NCBI RefSeq assembly: GCF_004310325.1
Contig: NZ_SIRT01000011.1
Span: 62,001-126,000, forward strand
DNA: 64,000 bases
From: Hyunsoonleella flava
GTDB lineage: Bacteria; Bacteroidota; Bacteroidia; Flavobacteriales; Flavobacteriaceae
Direction of reading: 5' to 3'
Shown here: one piece after another, positions 17,743 through 25,794 of the stretch
How positions within the stretch are numbered: the first letter of the stretch is position 1
How the letters are laid out: each line of letters begins with the position of its first letter
Position numbers and translations under genes: made by a program
The notes under the pieces: generated by a model
What the model was told of the DNA's origin: nothing
Databases searched by the model: none
What the model saw: the letters and a program-made list of their open reading frames with translations, nothing else

Positions 17743-18477
17743 ATGAAACTAACATCAATAATAGTAGAAGACGAAGAAACCAGTAGGCAAATACTAAAAA
17801 ACTATCTACAAAAGTATTGTCCGAATGTCGAAATATTAGGTGAGGCTGCAAATATCGAAGATGCTTTAGTTTTGATTAGAAACAACAACTTAGACTTAGT
17901 TTTTTTAGATGTAGAAATGCCCTATGGTAATGCTTTTGACCTTTTGGAAAAAGTAGGCGATGTGAATTTTGAAACCATTTTTGTCACCGCATACGACCAT
18001 TACGCCATTGATGCCCTAAATGCCCATGCATCTTACTACCTAATGAAGCCTATTTCTATTGATGAACTGATAAAAGCAGTAGATTATGTTACGGATATAA
18101 AAACTAAGGAAAATGCTTTACAGGATGAGGTTTTGGTGCCAAAAACGCAAAGTATCAATGGTAAAATAACCATCCCTCAACAATCAGGTTTTGAAGTGTT
18201 AAATACTGCGGATATTTTGTATTGTAAAGCTGACGATAATTACACCGAAATATACCTCAACACTAACAAACGAAAAATAGTTAGCAAGACACTAAAATAT
18301 TTTGAAGAAGCCTTAAACGATTCTAGTTTTACCCGTGTACATAAATCTTATTTGGTAAATGTAAACGAAGTAGTGAAATACCAAAAAGGCAAAGGAGGTA
18401 GTGTAGTGCTAAGCAACGGAAAGGAAATTATGGTGTCAGCGTCTAGAAAGTCAGAGCTGCTGTCGTATTTTAAATAA
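17743..18477 (+). CDS. LytTR-family response regulator
   Basis: A 244-residue regulator. The receiver domain (1-120) has acidic residues at 10-12, phospho-acceptor Asp56 in FLDVEMP, Thr82 in FVTAYD and Lys102 in YLMKP. The DNA-binding LytTR domain (about 142-244) contains the typical YCKADDNYTEIYL and FTRVHKSYLVNVN segments. It should be phosphorylated by the LytS-type kinase encoded just upstream and bind direct-repeat promoters as a dimer. The targets cannot be read from this window. The carbonic-anhydrase-like gene follows after 34 nt and may be cotranscribed. Confidence 0.95.
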   Translation: MKLTSIIVEDEETSRQILKNYLQKYCPNVEILGEAANIEDALVLIRNNNLDLVFLDVEMPYGNAFDLLEKVGDVNFETIFVTAYDHYAIDALNAHASYYLMKPISIDELIKAVDYVTDIKTKENALQDEVLVPKTQSINGKITIPQQSGFEVLNTADILYCKADDNYTEIYLNTNKRKIVSKTLKYFEEALNDSSFTRVHKSYLVNVNEVVKYQKGKGGSVVLSNGKEIMVSASRKSELLSYFK

Positions 18478-18511
18478 TAAATAGTCAATAATAAATAATC
18501 AGTATTTTACA

Positions 18512-19027
18512 ATGCCAGTAATTCAAGAAGTAAGAGGAAAATCGCCCAAAATACCAAAAGATTGTTTTCTAGCCGAAAACGCAACTGTAGTTGGCGATGT
18601 TACCATGGGAAACCAATGCAGTGTTTGGTTTAGTGCAGTAGTTCGTGGTGATGTAAACTTTATAAAAATGGGCAATAAAGTTAATGTGCAAGATGGCGCA
18701 GTAATTCACGGCACCTACAAAACAGCCCCAACCACCATAGGCAATAATGTATCCATCGGCCATAATGCATTGGTGCATGGGTGTACCATTCACGATAATG
18801 TTTTGGTAGGCATGGGCAGCATTATTATGGATGGCTGCGTGGTAGAATCCAACTGTATTATTGCCGCTGGCGCCGTTGTTCCCAAAAATACCATCGTAAC
18901 ATCAGGTTCAATATATGCAGGTATTCCCGCCAAAAAAATAAAGAATGCTAGTGAAGAATTAATATCAGGCGAAATCAATCGTATTGCAGATGCTTATATA
19001 AAATATTCTAGCTGGTTTAAAGAGTAA
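18512..19027 (+). CDS. Gamma-carbonic-anhydrase-like hexapeptide-repeat protein
   Basis: A 171-residue left-handed beta-helix protein of the YrdA/PaaY gamma-class carbonic anhydrase family. Hexapeptide repeats run from about residue 18 to 135, closed by a C-terminal helix. The three metal-binding histidines are visible in AVIHGTY and in IGHNALVHGC. Family members form Zn or Fe trimers; some hydrate CO2, others have thioesterase or unknown roles. It follows the LytTR regulator closely. A repeat element of family A/B/C begins 3 bp after its stop codon. Confidence 0.9.
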   Translation: MPVIQEVRGKSPKIPKDCFLAENATVVGDVTMGNQCSVWFSAVVRGDVNFIKMGNKVNVQDGAVIHGTYKTAPTTIGNNVSIGHNALVHGCTIHDNVLVGMGSIIMDGCVVESNCIIAAGAVVPKNTIVTSGSIYAGIPAKKIKNASEELISGEINRIADAYIKYSSWFKE

Positions 19028-19030
19028 TTT

Positions 19031-19137
19031 GGGCGTTCCCCTGTCGGGTCGGGCTTTCCGCTATATCTTTTTGCTATTACAGCTTCGAGAATCTCAGCCT
19101 CCATATCAAAAAGGATGCCGCTACAATCCCTAACGCA
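19031..19137 (-). repeat. Dispersed intergenic repeat, copy A (minus orientation)
   Basis: Read on the minus strand, it begins TGCGTTAGGGATTGTAG and ends GGAAAGCCCGACCCG...GGGGAACGCCC, the same ends as copies B (22892-23020) and C (57156-57285). The middle differs. A stem CTTTTTG/CAAAAAG (19067-19073 with 19107-19113) takes the place of the TTTTGG/CCAAAA stem in B and C. Confidence 0.75.
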
Positions 19138-19218
19138 GATGCATATATTCTAGAAAAAACGGGAATACTTCATACCAAAACATCTAAACAAAGTCATAAA
19201 ACTTTGTAATTTTACCTT

Positions 19219-19584
19219 ATGAAAGCAATAAATATCAAAGAAAAGTTATCTAAGTTCAGCAAGAATTGGCATCCGCATCAAATTGCAACTGTAGATAATA
19301 TGCAGGTAATTTTAGCAAAACTAAAAGGCGAATTTGTGTGGCATAGTCATGATGATGAAGACGAACTTTTTCAAGTTATAAAAGGTACATTACACATGCA
19401 ATTTAGAGACCGAACCGAAGTGGTCAACGAAGGCGAATTTATTGTCGTACCAAAAGGTGTAGAGCATAATCCTTGTACAAAAAATGATGAAGAAGTACAT
19501 GTGCTTTTGTTCGAGAAACAAAACACTGCGCATACAGGAAATGTAGCCCATGAAAAAACACAAACACATTATCCTAAAATTTGA
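19219..19584 (+). CDS. Cupin-domain protein
   Basis: A 121-residue single-domain cupin. Motif 1 is WHSHDDEDELFQVIKGTL (41-58), giving His42, His44 and Glu/Asp ligands, and motif 2 is VPKGVEHNPC with a fourth His. The metal ligands are therefore complete. Small cupins of this type (often annotated as mannose-6-phosphate-isomerase-like) have varied or unknown substrates. It stands alone between copy A of the intergenic repeat and a membrane protein gene. Confidence 0.88.
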   Translation: MKAINIKEKLSKFSKNWHPHQIATVDNMQVILAKLKGEFVWHSHDDEDELFQVIKGTLHMQFRDRTEVVNEGEFIVVPKGVEHNPCTKNDEEVHVLLFEKQNTAHTGNVAHEKTQTHYPKI

Positions 19585-19640
19585 CTAAAGCAATAGTTTA
19601 CAGAGTGTTAGTTTAGGGTGTCGTTAGAATTTAATTAGTT

Positions 19641-20087
19641 ATGAATAAAAGAGTATTTTGGTTTTATGGAGCTTTACTTGTATCCATTATTGTCTTGGTT
19701 TTATTGTTTACAAGGTCTTCTGTATTAACGATAGCACTGGATAAAAATAGTACTATTCCACTTGGAACATTTATCACTTGGGCAGGAATAATAAGTTTGC
19801 CACTTGCCTTATATTGGGGGATTTATAACTTACGAAAACCCTCTCTACGCTTTCATAAGTTTTTAGCTTTACTACTAAAAGTTGTTTTAGTGATAAGTTT
19901 ACTATGGGTACCTATTTCATATGGTCTTGCTGGTAATCTATCATTTACATTTAGCGAGACAACGACATTTCAAGGCGGACAATTAGCAATGCGGATATTC
20001 TGGATTTTAAGTTATGGCATTGCCATTGGTACAATTTCAATTGTGTTATTGTATTGGATATCTCTTGTATTTAAAAAAAATCAATAA
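19641..20087 (+). CDS. Four-helix membrane protein, unknown
   Basis: A 148-residue protein that I do not recognise. Four hydrophobic helices lie at about 8-24, 44-62, 74-96 and 115-142, and the loops contain no catalytic motif. Its stop codon overlaps the ATG of the 2-hydroxyacid dehydrogenase gene (TAATG), so the two are translationally coupled. No function is proposed. Confidence 0.7.
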   Translation: MNKRVFWFYGALLVSIIVLVLLFTRSSVLTIALDKNSTIPLGTFITWAGIISLPLALYWGIYNLRKPSLRFHKFLALLLKVVLVISLLWVPISYGLAGNLSFTFSETTTFQGGQLAMRIFWILSYGIAIGTISIVLLYWISLVFKKNQ

Positions 20088-21022
20088 TGACAGTCCTACA
20101 TTTAGATACTAACCACGATTTATTAATTAATCAACTTAAGGGTTTAGGTTTCATAAATCATGAAGATTACACCTCTTCAAAAGGTGAGATTGAAGCAAAA
20201 ATTGGTAACTACGATGGTATTATTATCCGAAGCAGATTCACAATAGATCAGCAATTTTTGGATGCCGCAAAAAACCTAAAATTTATAGGTCGAGTAGGTG
20301 CAGGATTGGAAAACATAGATTGCGATTATGCCGAAAGTAAAGGCGTGTATTTAATATCGGCGCCCGAAGGTAATCGAAACGCTGTGGGTGAGCATACTTT
20401 GGGCATGCTCCTGTCCTTATTTAATAAACTAAACAAAGCCGATAGAGAAGTGCGCAATGGCAAATGGCTAAGAGAAGACAATCGTGGGATAGAGTTGGAT
20501 GGTTTAACTGTAGGTTTAATCGGTTATGGTAATATGGGGAAGGCTTTTGCGAAAAAACTAAAAGGGTTTGACGTGACGGTTTTATGCTACGATATTAAAG
20601 CTAATGTTGGAGATGAAAATGCTACACAAGTTTCGCTACAGGAGCTTCAGGAAAGGGTGGACGTGGTGAGCTTGCACACACCGGAGACACCGCTTACGTT
20701 GAATATGGTAAATTCAGAATTCATCAATCAATTTAAAAAGCCGTTTTGGTTAGTAAATACAGCTAGAGGTAAAAGTGTGGTAACTGCAGACTTAGTTTCC
20801 GCCTTAAAATCTGGAAAAGTTTTAGGTGCTGGTTTGGACGTTTTAGAATACGAAAAAAAGTCTTTCGAAAGTCTGTTTGCCAATAAAATGCCAGAACCTT
20901 TCCAATATTTGATACAGGCAGAGAACGTATTGCTGTCACCTCATGTTGCAGGGTGGACGGTAGAGAGTAAAGAAAAATTAGCCCAAACTATCGTGGATAA
21001 GATTAAGACGAAATTTTGTTAA
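20087..21022 (+). CDS. D-2-hydroxyacid dehydrogenase (SerA/phosphoglycerate dehydrogenase-like)
   Basis: A 311-residue NAD-dependent D-isomer-specific 2-hydroxyacid dehydrogenase. The Rossmann motif is GLIGYGNMG (143-151). The catalytic triad is Arg227 (VNTARGKS), Glu256 (LDVLEYE) and His286 (LSPHVAGW). The N-terminal GRVGAGLENID is the substrate-loop signature. It lacks the C-terminal ACT/ASB domains of long SerA enzymes. The substrate could be 3-phosphoglycerate or another 2-hydroxyacid; a single-gene context does not decide. Start overlaps the upstream stop codon. Confidence 0.88.
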   Translation: MTVLHLDTNHDLLINQLKGLGFINHEDYTSSKGEIEAKIGNYDGIIIRSRFTIDQQFLDAAKNLKFIGRVGAGLENIDCDYAESKGVYLISAPEGNRNAVGEHTLGMLLSLFNKLNKADREVRNGKWLREDNRGIELDGLTVGLIGYGNMGKAFAKKLKGFDVTVLCYDIKANVGDENATQVSLQELQERVDVVSLHTPETPLTLNMVNSEFINQFKKPFWLVNTARGKSVVTADLVSALKSGKVLGAGLDVLEYEKKSFESLFANKMPEPFQYLIQAENVLLSPHVAGWTVESKEKLAQTIVDKIKTKFC

Positions 21023-21031
21023 ATTTAATCC

Positions 21032-21442
21032 GTGAAGAAAACCATTCTTGTTTTTTCGGGGTTGATTTTGGCCTTAGTACTTTTATTTCAAATAAGTACT
21101 TATTCTATACATTCAGGAAATCTTAAAATTGAATTTGCTGTTGCTGTTATTGCGGTGGTATTTTTAATAGTGGGTATTTACATCAACAAAAAAAGTTTGC
21201 ATAAAAATCAATCCGATTCAAAAGACATCAATTATCAAAAAATAAAGGAACTAGAAATTACTGAACGTGAATATGAAGTCCTTCAAGGTATATCAGATGG
21301 GCTATCAAATAAAGAAATCGCAGATAAATTATTTCTTTCAGAAAGTACTATCAAAACTCATGTATCTAATCTTCTAATAAAGCTTAATGCCAAAAGAAGG
21401 ACACAAGCACTTCAAATAGCAAAAGCGCACCAAATTATTTAA
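21032..21442 (+). CDS. Membrane-anchored LuxR-type transcription factor
   Basis: A 136-residue protein starting with GTG, 9 nt after the dehydrogenase stop codon; no better ATG exists upstream of the first helix. Two membrane helices (about 4-20 and 30-50) are followed by a short linker and a GerE/LuxR helix-turn-helix (about 72-135: LEITEREYEVLQGISDG, SNKEIADKLFLSESTIKTHVSNLLIKL). There is no receiver or ligand domain, so the DNA-binding head is tethered to the inner membrane. Its ligand and targets are unknown. Confidence 0.85.
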   Translation: MKKTILVFSGLILALVLLFQISTYSIHSGNLKIEFAVAVIAVVFLIVGIYINKKSLHKNQSDSKDINYQKIKELEITEREYEVLQGISDGLSNKEIADKLFLSESTIKTHVSNLLIKLNAKRRTQALQIAKAHQII

Positions 21443-21552
21443 AAATTCATACATTTAGACTAAAGTGCTAGTCATTTGGTACTTTAGTATGACCCTTATT
21501 TCTGCCTGCATTCCTAGTTTTGTTTCATAATATTAATCAAAAACCAGACAGT

Positions 21553-21924
21553 ATGAAATTAGGTGCATTTTCCATTAGTTTATCCGTAAAAGACATTCAC
21601 AAATCTAAAGCATTCTATGAGAATTTAGGTTTCAGCGTTTTCGCTGGAGACATAGAACGCAATTATCTCATCATGAAAAATGGTAATGCTTTGGTGGGGT
21701 TGTTCCAAGGTATGTTTGAAAACAATATTTTAACCTTTAATCCAGGTTGGGATGAGAGTGCGAATACACTGGATGACTTTGACGATGTAAGAGACATTCA
21801 AAAGCACTTAAAAAGCAAAAATATTGCTTTAGAACGTGAAACAGATAATGCTACTTCCGGACCTGCAAGTATCGTGTTTTATGATCCAGATGGCAACACA
21901 ATCTTAATAGACCAACATGTATAG
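21553..21924 (+). CDS. VOC (glyoxalase/bleomycin-resistance-like) family protein
   Basis: A 123-residue protein with two beta-alpha-beta-beta-beta modules of the VOC fold: AFSISLSVKDIHKSKAFYENLGF at the start and SIVFYDPDGNTILIDQH at the end. I start it at ATG 21553 rather than 21520, because the extra 11 residues precede the fold and the family begins near the first strand. Reaction unknown; the fold binds a metal in many members. Its 3' end overlaps a possible upstream start of the next gene. Confidence 0.85.
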   Translation: MKLGAFSISLSVKDIHKSKAFYENLGFSVFAGDIERNYLIMKNGNALVGLFQGMFENNILTFNPGWDESANTLDDFDDVRDIQKHLKSKNIALERETDNATSGPASIVFYDPDGNTILIDQHV

Positions 21925-21946
21925 CAACATTAATTTTTTCTCAATT

Positions 21947-22405
21947 ATGAAACAGACAGTTTTAAAATATGGCAGTTACGGTGCTCTTGTTGGCTTCTTA
22001 ATTTTTGTCATTCATTTAGCTTTAGGAAAAGATTTAGATTTCGGTACATTAGAAATCTTAGGGTACTTATCCATTTTTGTATCACTTTCGTTTATTTACT
22101 TTGGTATTAAACATTATAGAGATAAGGTTAACAATGGTACTGTATATCTTGGGAAAGCAATATTAATAGGAGTTTTAATTTCTGTATTGGTTGGTATTGG
22201 TATAGGTGTTGCAGATTACATTTATACGCAATATATAAACCCAGATTTTTTTGAAGACTACACACAAATGTTAATTAAAGAAGGTAGAGGCGATGAGATT
22301 ATTGAAATGACGAGTACAATGGGCGCATTATTTATGGTTGCATTAGTAACTGTAATCGGATTTGTTATATCTTTAATTTCAGGTTTAATTCTTCAACGTA
22401 AATAA
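21947..22405 (+). CDS. DUF4199 family membrane protein
   Basis: A 152-residue protein with four membrane helices (about 9-27, 33-53, 68-90, 126-148) and the DUF4199 pattern of a small hydrophilic insert after helix three (DYIYTQYINPDFFEDY). DUF4199 is common in Bacteroidota and has no known function. ATG 21947 is preferred over 21917, since the added ten residues would place a polar leader before the first helix and overlap the VOC gene by 8 nt. Confidence 0.8.
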   Translation: MKQTVLKYGSYGALVGFLIFVIHLALGKDLDFGTLEILGYLSIFVSLSFIYFGIKHYRDKVNNGTVYLGKAILIGVLISVLVGIGIGVADYIYTQYINPDFFEDYTQMLIKEGRGDEIIEMTSTMGALFMVALVTVIGFVISLISGLILQRK

Positions 22406-22411
22406 AAAAAC

Positions 22412-22870
22412 ATGCAATACGACGCCACATCACCAGAGGATTATATTAGTCAGGTTCCTGAGGAACGACAGGCTACCTTAGAAAAACTAAGAAACATTAT
22501 TAATACTAATTTGCCTAAAGGTTTTGAGGAAGGTATCATTTATAAAATGATTGGATATTATGTACCACATTCGGTGTACCCTGATGGATACCATTGTGAT
22601 CCTAAAATACCTTTACCTTTTATGAGTTTTGCCTCTCAAAAAAACTCTGTAAATCTTTATCACAGTGGGATTTACGCAAAAAAAGAACTGCACGATTGGT
22701 TTGTTAATGAATATCCTAAACATAGCAAACGTAAGCTGGATATGGGCAAAAGTTGTATTCGCTTTAAAAAACTGGACGACATCCCTTTTGATCTGATTGG
22801 GGAATTGACTAGAAAAATGACTTGCGAGGAATGGATTGAAATTTACGAAAGTGCCATAAAGAAGAACTAA
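22412..22870 (+). CDS. DUF1801 domain protein
   Basis: A 152-residue cytosolic protein of the DUF1801 (YdhG-like) group. Characteristic parts are the N-terminal SPEDYISQVPEERQATLEKLR, the IYKMIGYYVP strand, the central LYHSGIYAK and the MGKSCIRFKKLDDIP segment near residue 112-126. The fold is SCP2/YdhG-like and the function unknown. Located 6 nt after the DUF4199 gene, so probably cotranscribed. Copy B of the dispersed repeat follows. Confidence 0.82.
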   Translation: MQYDATSPEDYISQVPEERQATLEKLRNIINTNLPKGFEEGIIYKMIGYYVPHSVYPDGYHCDPKIPLPFMSFASQKNSVNLYHSGIYAKKELHDWFVNEYPKHSKRKLDMGKSCIRFKKLDDIPFDLIGELTRKMTCEEWIEIYESAIKKN

Positions 22871-22891
22871 GGTTTTTTTGACTACGAGGAC

Positions 22892-23020
22892 TGTGTTAGG
22901 GATTGTAGTGATAGCTTTTGGTGAGGCGCGCATCGAGCCAAAACTACAAACGAAAAGCCCGACCCGACGACGTTGGTGTAATAAACTTTTTGGGACAATC
23001 ATAGAGGGTAACACCCAAAT
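22892..23020 (+). repeat. Dispersed intergenic repeat, copy B
   Basis: It starts TGTGTTAGGGATTGTAGTGATAG and ends GAGGGTAACACCCAAAT, matching copies A and C at both ends. The inner hairpin TTTTGG (22916-22921) with CCAAAA (22938-22943) and the following AAAGCCCGACCCG are shared with copy C, whereas the next 30-40 bp differ. It fills the gap between the DUF1801 and VOC genes. Confidence 0.75.
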
Positions 23021-23047
23021 AGAAATTAACAATAATATCATTTTAAA

Positions 23048-23434
23048 ATGAAAAATAGAGTAACAGGAATAGGTGGATTGTTTTTTAAAACGAAAGACCC
23101 TAAAGCCAGTAAGGCTTGGTATAAAAAGCACTTAGGCTTTAATACGAATGATTATGGTTGCACGTTTTGGTGGAAGGATAAGGATGGTAACGATTGCTCT
23201 ACGCAATGGAGCGTTTTCCCAGAAAGCACCAAGTATTATGAGCCCTCTAAAAAGGATTTTATGTTTAATTATCGGGTTGAAAATTTAGTAGAATTACTAA
23301 AAGTCTTAAAATCTGAAGGTGTTACTGTTATAGGTGGGATAGAAGAATATGAGTACGGGAAATTTGGATGGATTTTGGATAACGATGGTAATAAAATAGA
23401 ACTTTGGGAGCCTGTAGATAGTGCTTTTTTGTAA
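23048..23434 (+). CDS. VOC family (glyoxalase-like) protein
   Basis: A 128-residue VOC-fold protein: IGGLFFKTKDPKASKAWYKKHLGF at the N-terminus, and the second module ends in FGWILDNDGNKIELWEP, where Glu in IELWEP is the usual metal-ligand position. It is a separate paralogue from the VOC gene at 21553, with little similarity beyond the fold. Substrate unknown. Start ATG follows an A-rich tract after repeat copy B. Confidence 0.86.
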   Translation: MKNRVTGIGGLFFKTKDPKASKAWYKKHLGFNTNDYGCTFWWKDKDGNDCSTQWSVFPESTKYYEPSKKDFMFNYRVENLVELLKVLKSEGVTVIGGIEEYEYGKFGWILDNDGNKIELWEPVDSAFL

Positions 23435-23458
23435 TTTCGCAGGCATAAGCCATAACAC

Positions 23459-24223
23459 TTGTCGTATTTAGAAATTCTTCAATCCTATAGTTTATCTACC
23501 ATACAATGGGCTGCGATACTATTTGCAGTGTTTATTTTAGGGTTTTCAAAATCTGGTATAAAGGGTATAGGTATTATTATTGTGATAATACTAGCCTTTG
23601 TATTTGGAGAAAAGGCTTCCACAGGAATCTTGCTTCCTATGCTTATATCCGCTGATATTATTGCAGTTAGTTATTATAACAGGCACACGCAATGGAAGTT
23701 TATTAAAAAGCTCTTACCGTCCATGATCGTTGGTGTATTGGTTGGTGTTTGGGTAGGTGATACTATATCAGAAGTTGTATTTAAGCGGGTTATGGCACTT
23801 ATTATTATCGGTTCCATTGGCATAATGTTATTTTTTGAAAAAAGAAAAACTGATACTGTTCCGCATAATAAGTTGTTTTCAAATTCGGTAGGCTTTTTGG
23901 CGGGTTTCACTACTATGATTGGAAATTTGGCAGGCCCCATTTCTAACATCTATTTCTTGGCCATGCGCTTACCAAAAAATGAGTTTATTGGTACCGCAGC
24001 GTGGTTATTTTTCATCATCAATGTCTTTAAGTTGCCATTTCATTTTTTTGTTTGGAACACTGTTACTAAAGAAAGCTTGTTGCTAAATTTGGTATTAGTA
24101 CCAGCGGTGGTAATTGGTTTCTTTTTTGGGGCTGCTTTGGTAAAGAAAATATCTAATGTAAATTACCGAAAGTTTATAATTTTAGTTACCGCCATTGGCG
24201 GGTTGCTCATGTTAATCCGTTAA
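23459..24223 (+). CDS. TauE/SafE-type sulfite/anion exporter family
   Basis: A 254-residue membrane protein with about eight helices. The two TauE/SafE half-repeats are visible as GFSKSGIKGIGIIIV (28-42) and GFLAGFTTMIGNLAGPISNIYFL (145-167), the second holding the T-M-x-G-x-x-A-G-P signature. The family moves sulfite, sulfoacetate or other anions across the inner membrane; the substrate here is open. It starts with TTG 24 nt after the VOC gene; no nearer in-frame ATG precedes the first helix. Confidence 0.87.
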   Translation: MSYLEILQSYSLSTIQWAAILFAVFILGFSKSGIKGIGIIIVIILAFVFGEKASTGILLPMLISADIIAVSYYNRHTQWKFIKKLLPSMIVGVLVGVWVGDTISEVVFKRVMALIIIGSIGIMLFFEKRKTDTVPHNKLFSNSVGFLAGFTTMIGNLAGPISNIYFLAMRLPKNEFIGTAAWLFFIINVFKLPFHFFVWNTVTKESLLLNLVLVPAVVIGFFFGAALVKKISNVNYRKFIILVTAIGGLLMLIR

Positions 24224-24323
24224 GTTATATAATTGTAACGTTTTTAAATATTGAAATACATATAGTTAGTAATGAATATGTTTTTTTATTACTTTTAGAT
24301 TCTAATCAAAAAAAACTATTATC

Positions 24324-24782
24324 ATGTCAGACGAAAAAAATTTAGGAGACGATTTAAACGATATGTTAGGAGACGCAAAAGAAGGTGCTAAAAAGGCAGC
24401 AGATAAAGCAGGTGAAATGGCTGATGAGGCTAAGGAAAAAGCAAAAGAATTTGCTGATGAAGCTAAAGAAACAGCTTCTGAGTTTGCCGAAAGTGCCAAG
24501 GAGACATTCGCATCTAAGGATAACAAAAAAATCCTAGCAGGCATATTAGGTATTTTATTTGGTGCCTTTGGTATTCATAAGTTCGTACTCGGTTATCAAA
24601 AAGAAGGAATTATTTTATTGGTAGTCACAATTATTGGTATTGTATTATCTTGTGTAGGTATTGGTGTCTTAGTGGTATGGGTAACAGGCTTAATAGGTCT
24701 TATAGAAGGTATTATATACTTAACAAAATCTGATGAAGATTTTTATAATACATATCAAGCAGGGAAAAAGCCTTGGTTTTAA
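24324..24782 (+). CDS. TM2-domain protein with LEA-like 11-residue repeats
   Basis: A 152-residue protein in two parts. Residues 26-58 are three consecutive 11-mers of the pattern x-E/D-x-A-x-E-F/M-A-D/E-E/S-A (ADKAGEMADEA, KEKAKEFADEA, KETASEFAESA), like group 3 LEA or apolipoprotein amphipathic helices. Residues about 68-150 are a TM2 domain: KKILAGILGILFGAFGIHKFVLG, a DRF-less turn, and a second helix pair with GLIEGIIYL. TM2 proteins are membrane proteins of unknown role. The fusion suggests a surface-binding helix held at the membrane. A clear terminator follows. Confidence 0.82.
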   Translation: MSDEKNLGDDLNDMLGDAKEGAKKAADKAGEMADEAKEKAKEFADEAKETASEFAESAKETFASKDNKKILAGILGILFGAFGIHKFVLGYQKEGIILLVVTIIGIVLSCVGIGVLVVWVTGLIGLIEGIIYLTKSDEDFYNTYQAGKKPWF

Positions 24783-24792
24783 AATAAAGTTG

Positions 24793-24823
24793 AAGTCTGA
24801 AGTTGTATCTTCAGACTTTTTTT
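24793..24823 (+). terminator. Intrinsic terminator of the TM2 gene
   Basis: AAGTCTGAAG (24793-24802) pairs perfectly with CTTCAGACTT (24809-24818) around a 6-nt loop and is followed by a run of T residues. It lies 11 bp after the TM2-gene stop codon. Confidence 0.85.
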
Positions 24824-24883
24824 GATAAAATTATATCGTAATATTGCAATGTTACAATTATATTTGTATTAGAAAATAAAATT

Positions 24884-25207
24884 ATGGGTGCATCGAAACT
24901 TGATATTTATCCAGAAAGTATTAATCAAATGGCAGCTATTGCCAAGGTATTTGCGCATCCTGCTCGTATCGCCATACTGCAATATATAAGTAAGCAAGAG
25001 TCTTGTATTTGCAATGATATTGTAGATGAAATAGGTTTATCTCAACCTACAATTTCCCAACATTTAAAAGTAATTAATGATGCAGGATTGCTGAAGGGTA
25101 ATTTTAAGGGGAAAAGCATATGCTACTGTTTAAATGTGGAACGCTTTAAAGAGTTTCAAATAGTATTAAATAGCTTTTTTAACGGTACAACATCAAACTG
25201 TTGTTAA
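24884..25207 (+). CDS. arsR: ArsR/SmtB-family metalloregulator
   Basis: A 107-residue winged-helix repressor. The recognition helix is SQPTISQHLKVINDAGL (53-69). Just before it lies SCICNDIV with Cys41 and Cys43, at the ELCVCDL-type alpha-3 metalloid site of ArsR. Two more Cys form the C-terminal end (SNCC). It should repress the genes downstream and release DNA on binding arsenite. It heads an arsR-DUF6428-arsC group with an 18-nt gap to the second gene. Confidence 0.9.
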   Translation: MGASKLDIYPESINQMAAIAKVFAHPARIAILQYISKQESCICNDIVDEIGLSQPTISQHLKVINDAGLLKGNFKGKSICYCLNVERFKEFQIVLNSFFNGTTSNCC

Positions 25208-25225
25208 TGAACTAAAGATATAATT

Positions 25226-25735
25226 ATGAAAACACAAGAATTACTGTCGCTATTAGAACAGCACAAACATAAAAGCTTATTATTTGAATATAGCCCAGAA
25301 GCATTTGTAGGGACAAATTATCATATTACAGAAGTAAAACACATCACCGTAGACTCTATAGATTGTGGTGCTCAAACGGACTCATGGAAAGAAACCATTA
25401 TTCAATTATGGGAAAGTCCAATAGAAAAAGGTAAAGCACAATATATGTCTGGTTTAAAGGCTTTGGGTATTTTAAATAAAGTTGGAAAAATGAAACCTTA
25501 TACAATGGATGCTGAGGTTAAGTTTGAATATAGTAATGCAACATTTCATACCGCACAACTATTTGTTAACGATTTTGAAATACAAGGCAATAATTTAATA
25601 TTTAAATTGGCAGTTGAAAAAACAGACTGTAAAGCAAAAACACTATGTGGTGTGCCAGATAGCGTAGTTGCCGTCGCTGAAAAAGCAGTTGAAAACCTAG
25701 AATCTTGCTGTTCGCCCAGTAGTGGTTGCTGTTAA
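25226..25735 (+). CDS. DUF6428 family protein with Cys-rich tail
   Basis: A 169-residue protein of the DUF6428 family, which I recall mainly from flavobacterial arsenic gene clusters. The body (1-150) has a conserved DCGAQTDSWKETIIQLWESP (about 53-72) and FEIQGNNLIFKLAVEKTDCKAK. The end is Cys-rich (ESCCSPSSGCC), suggesting a thiol site for arsenite. No reaction is established. Position between arsR and the phosphatase-fold arsenate reductase supports an arsenic-linked role. Confidence 0.75.
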   Translation: MKTQELLSLLEQHKHKSLLFEYSPEAFVGTNYHITEVKHITVDSIDCGAQTDSWKETIIQLWESPIEKGKAQYMSGLKALGILNKVGKMKPYTMDAEVKFEYSNATFHTAQLFVNDFEIQGNNLIFKLAVEKTDCKAKTLCGVPDSVVAVAEKAVENLESCCSPSSGCC

Positions 25736-25794
25736 GCTCTTTCTGTTATTGATTGTATAGCGACGTTATCACCTTTTTTTAAATAAACCTATAA

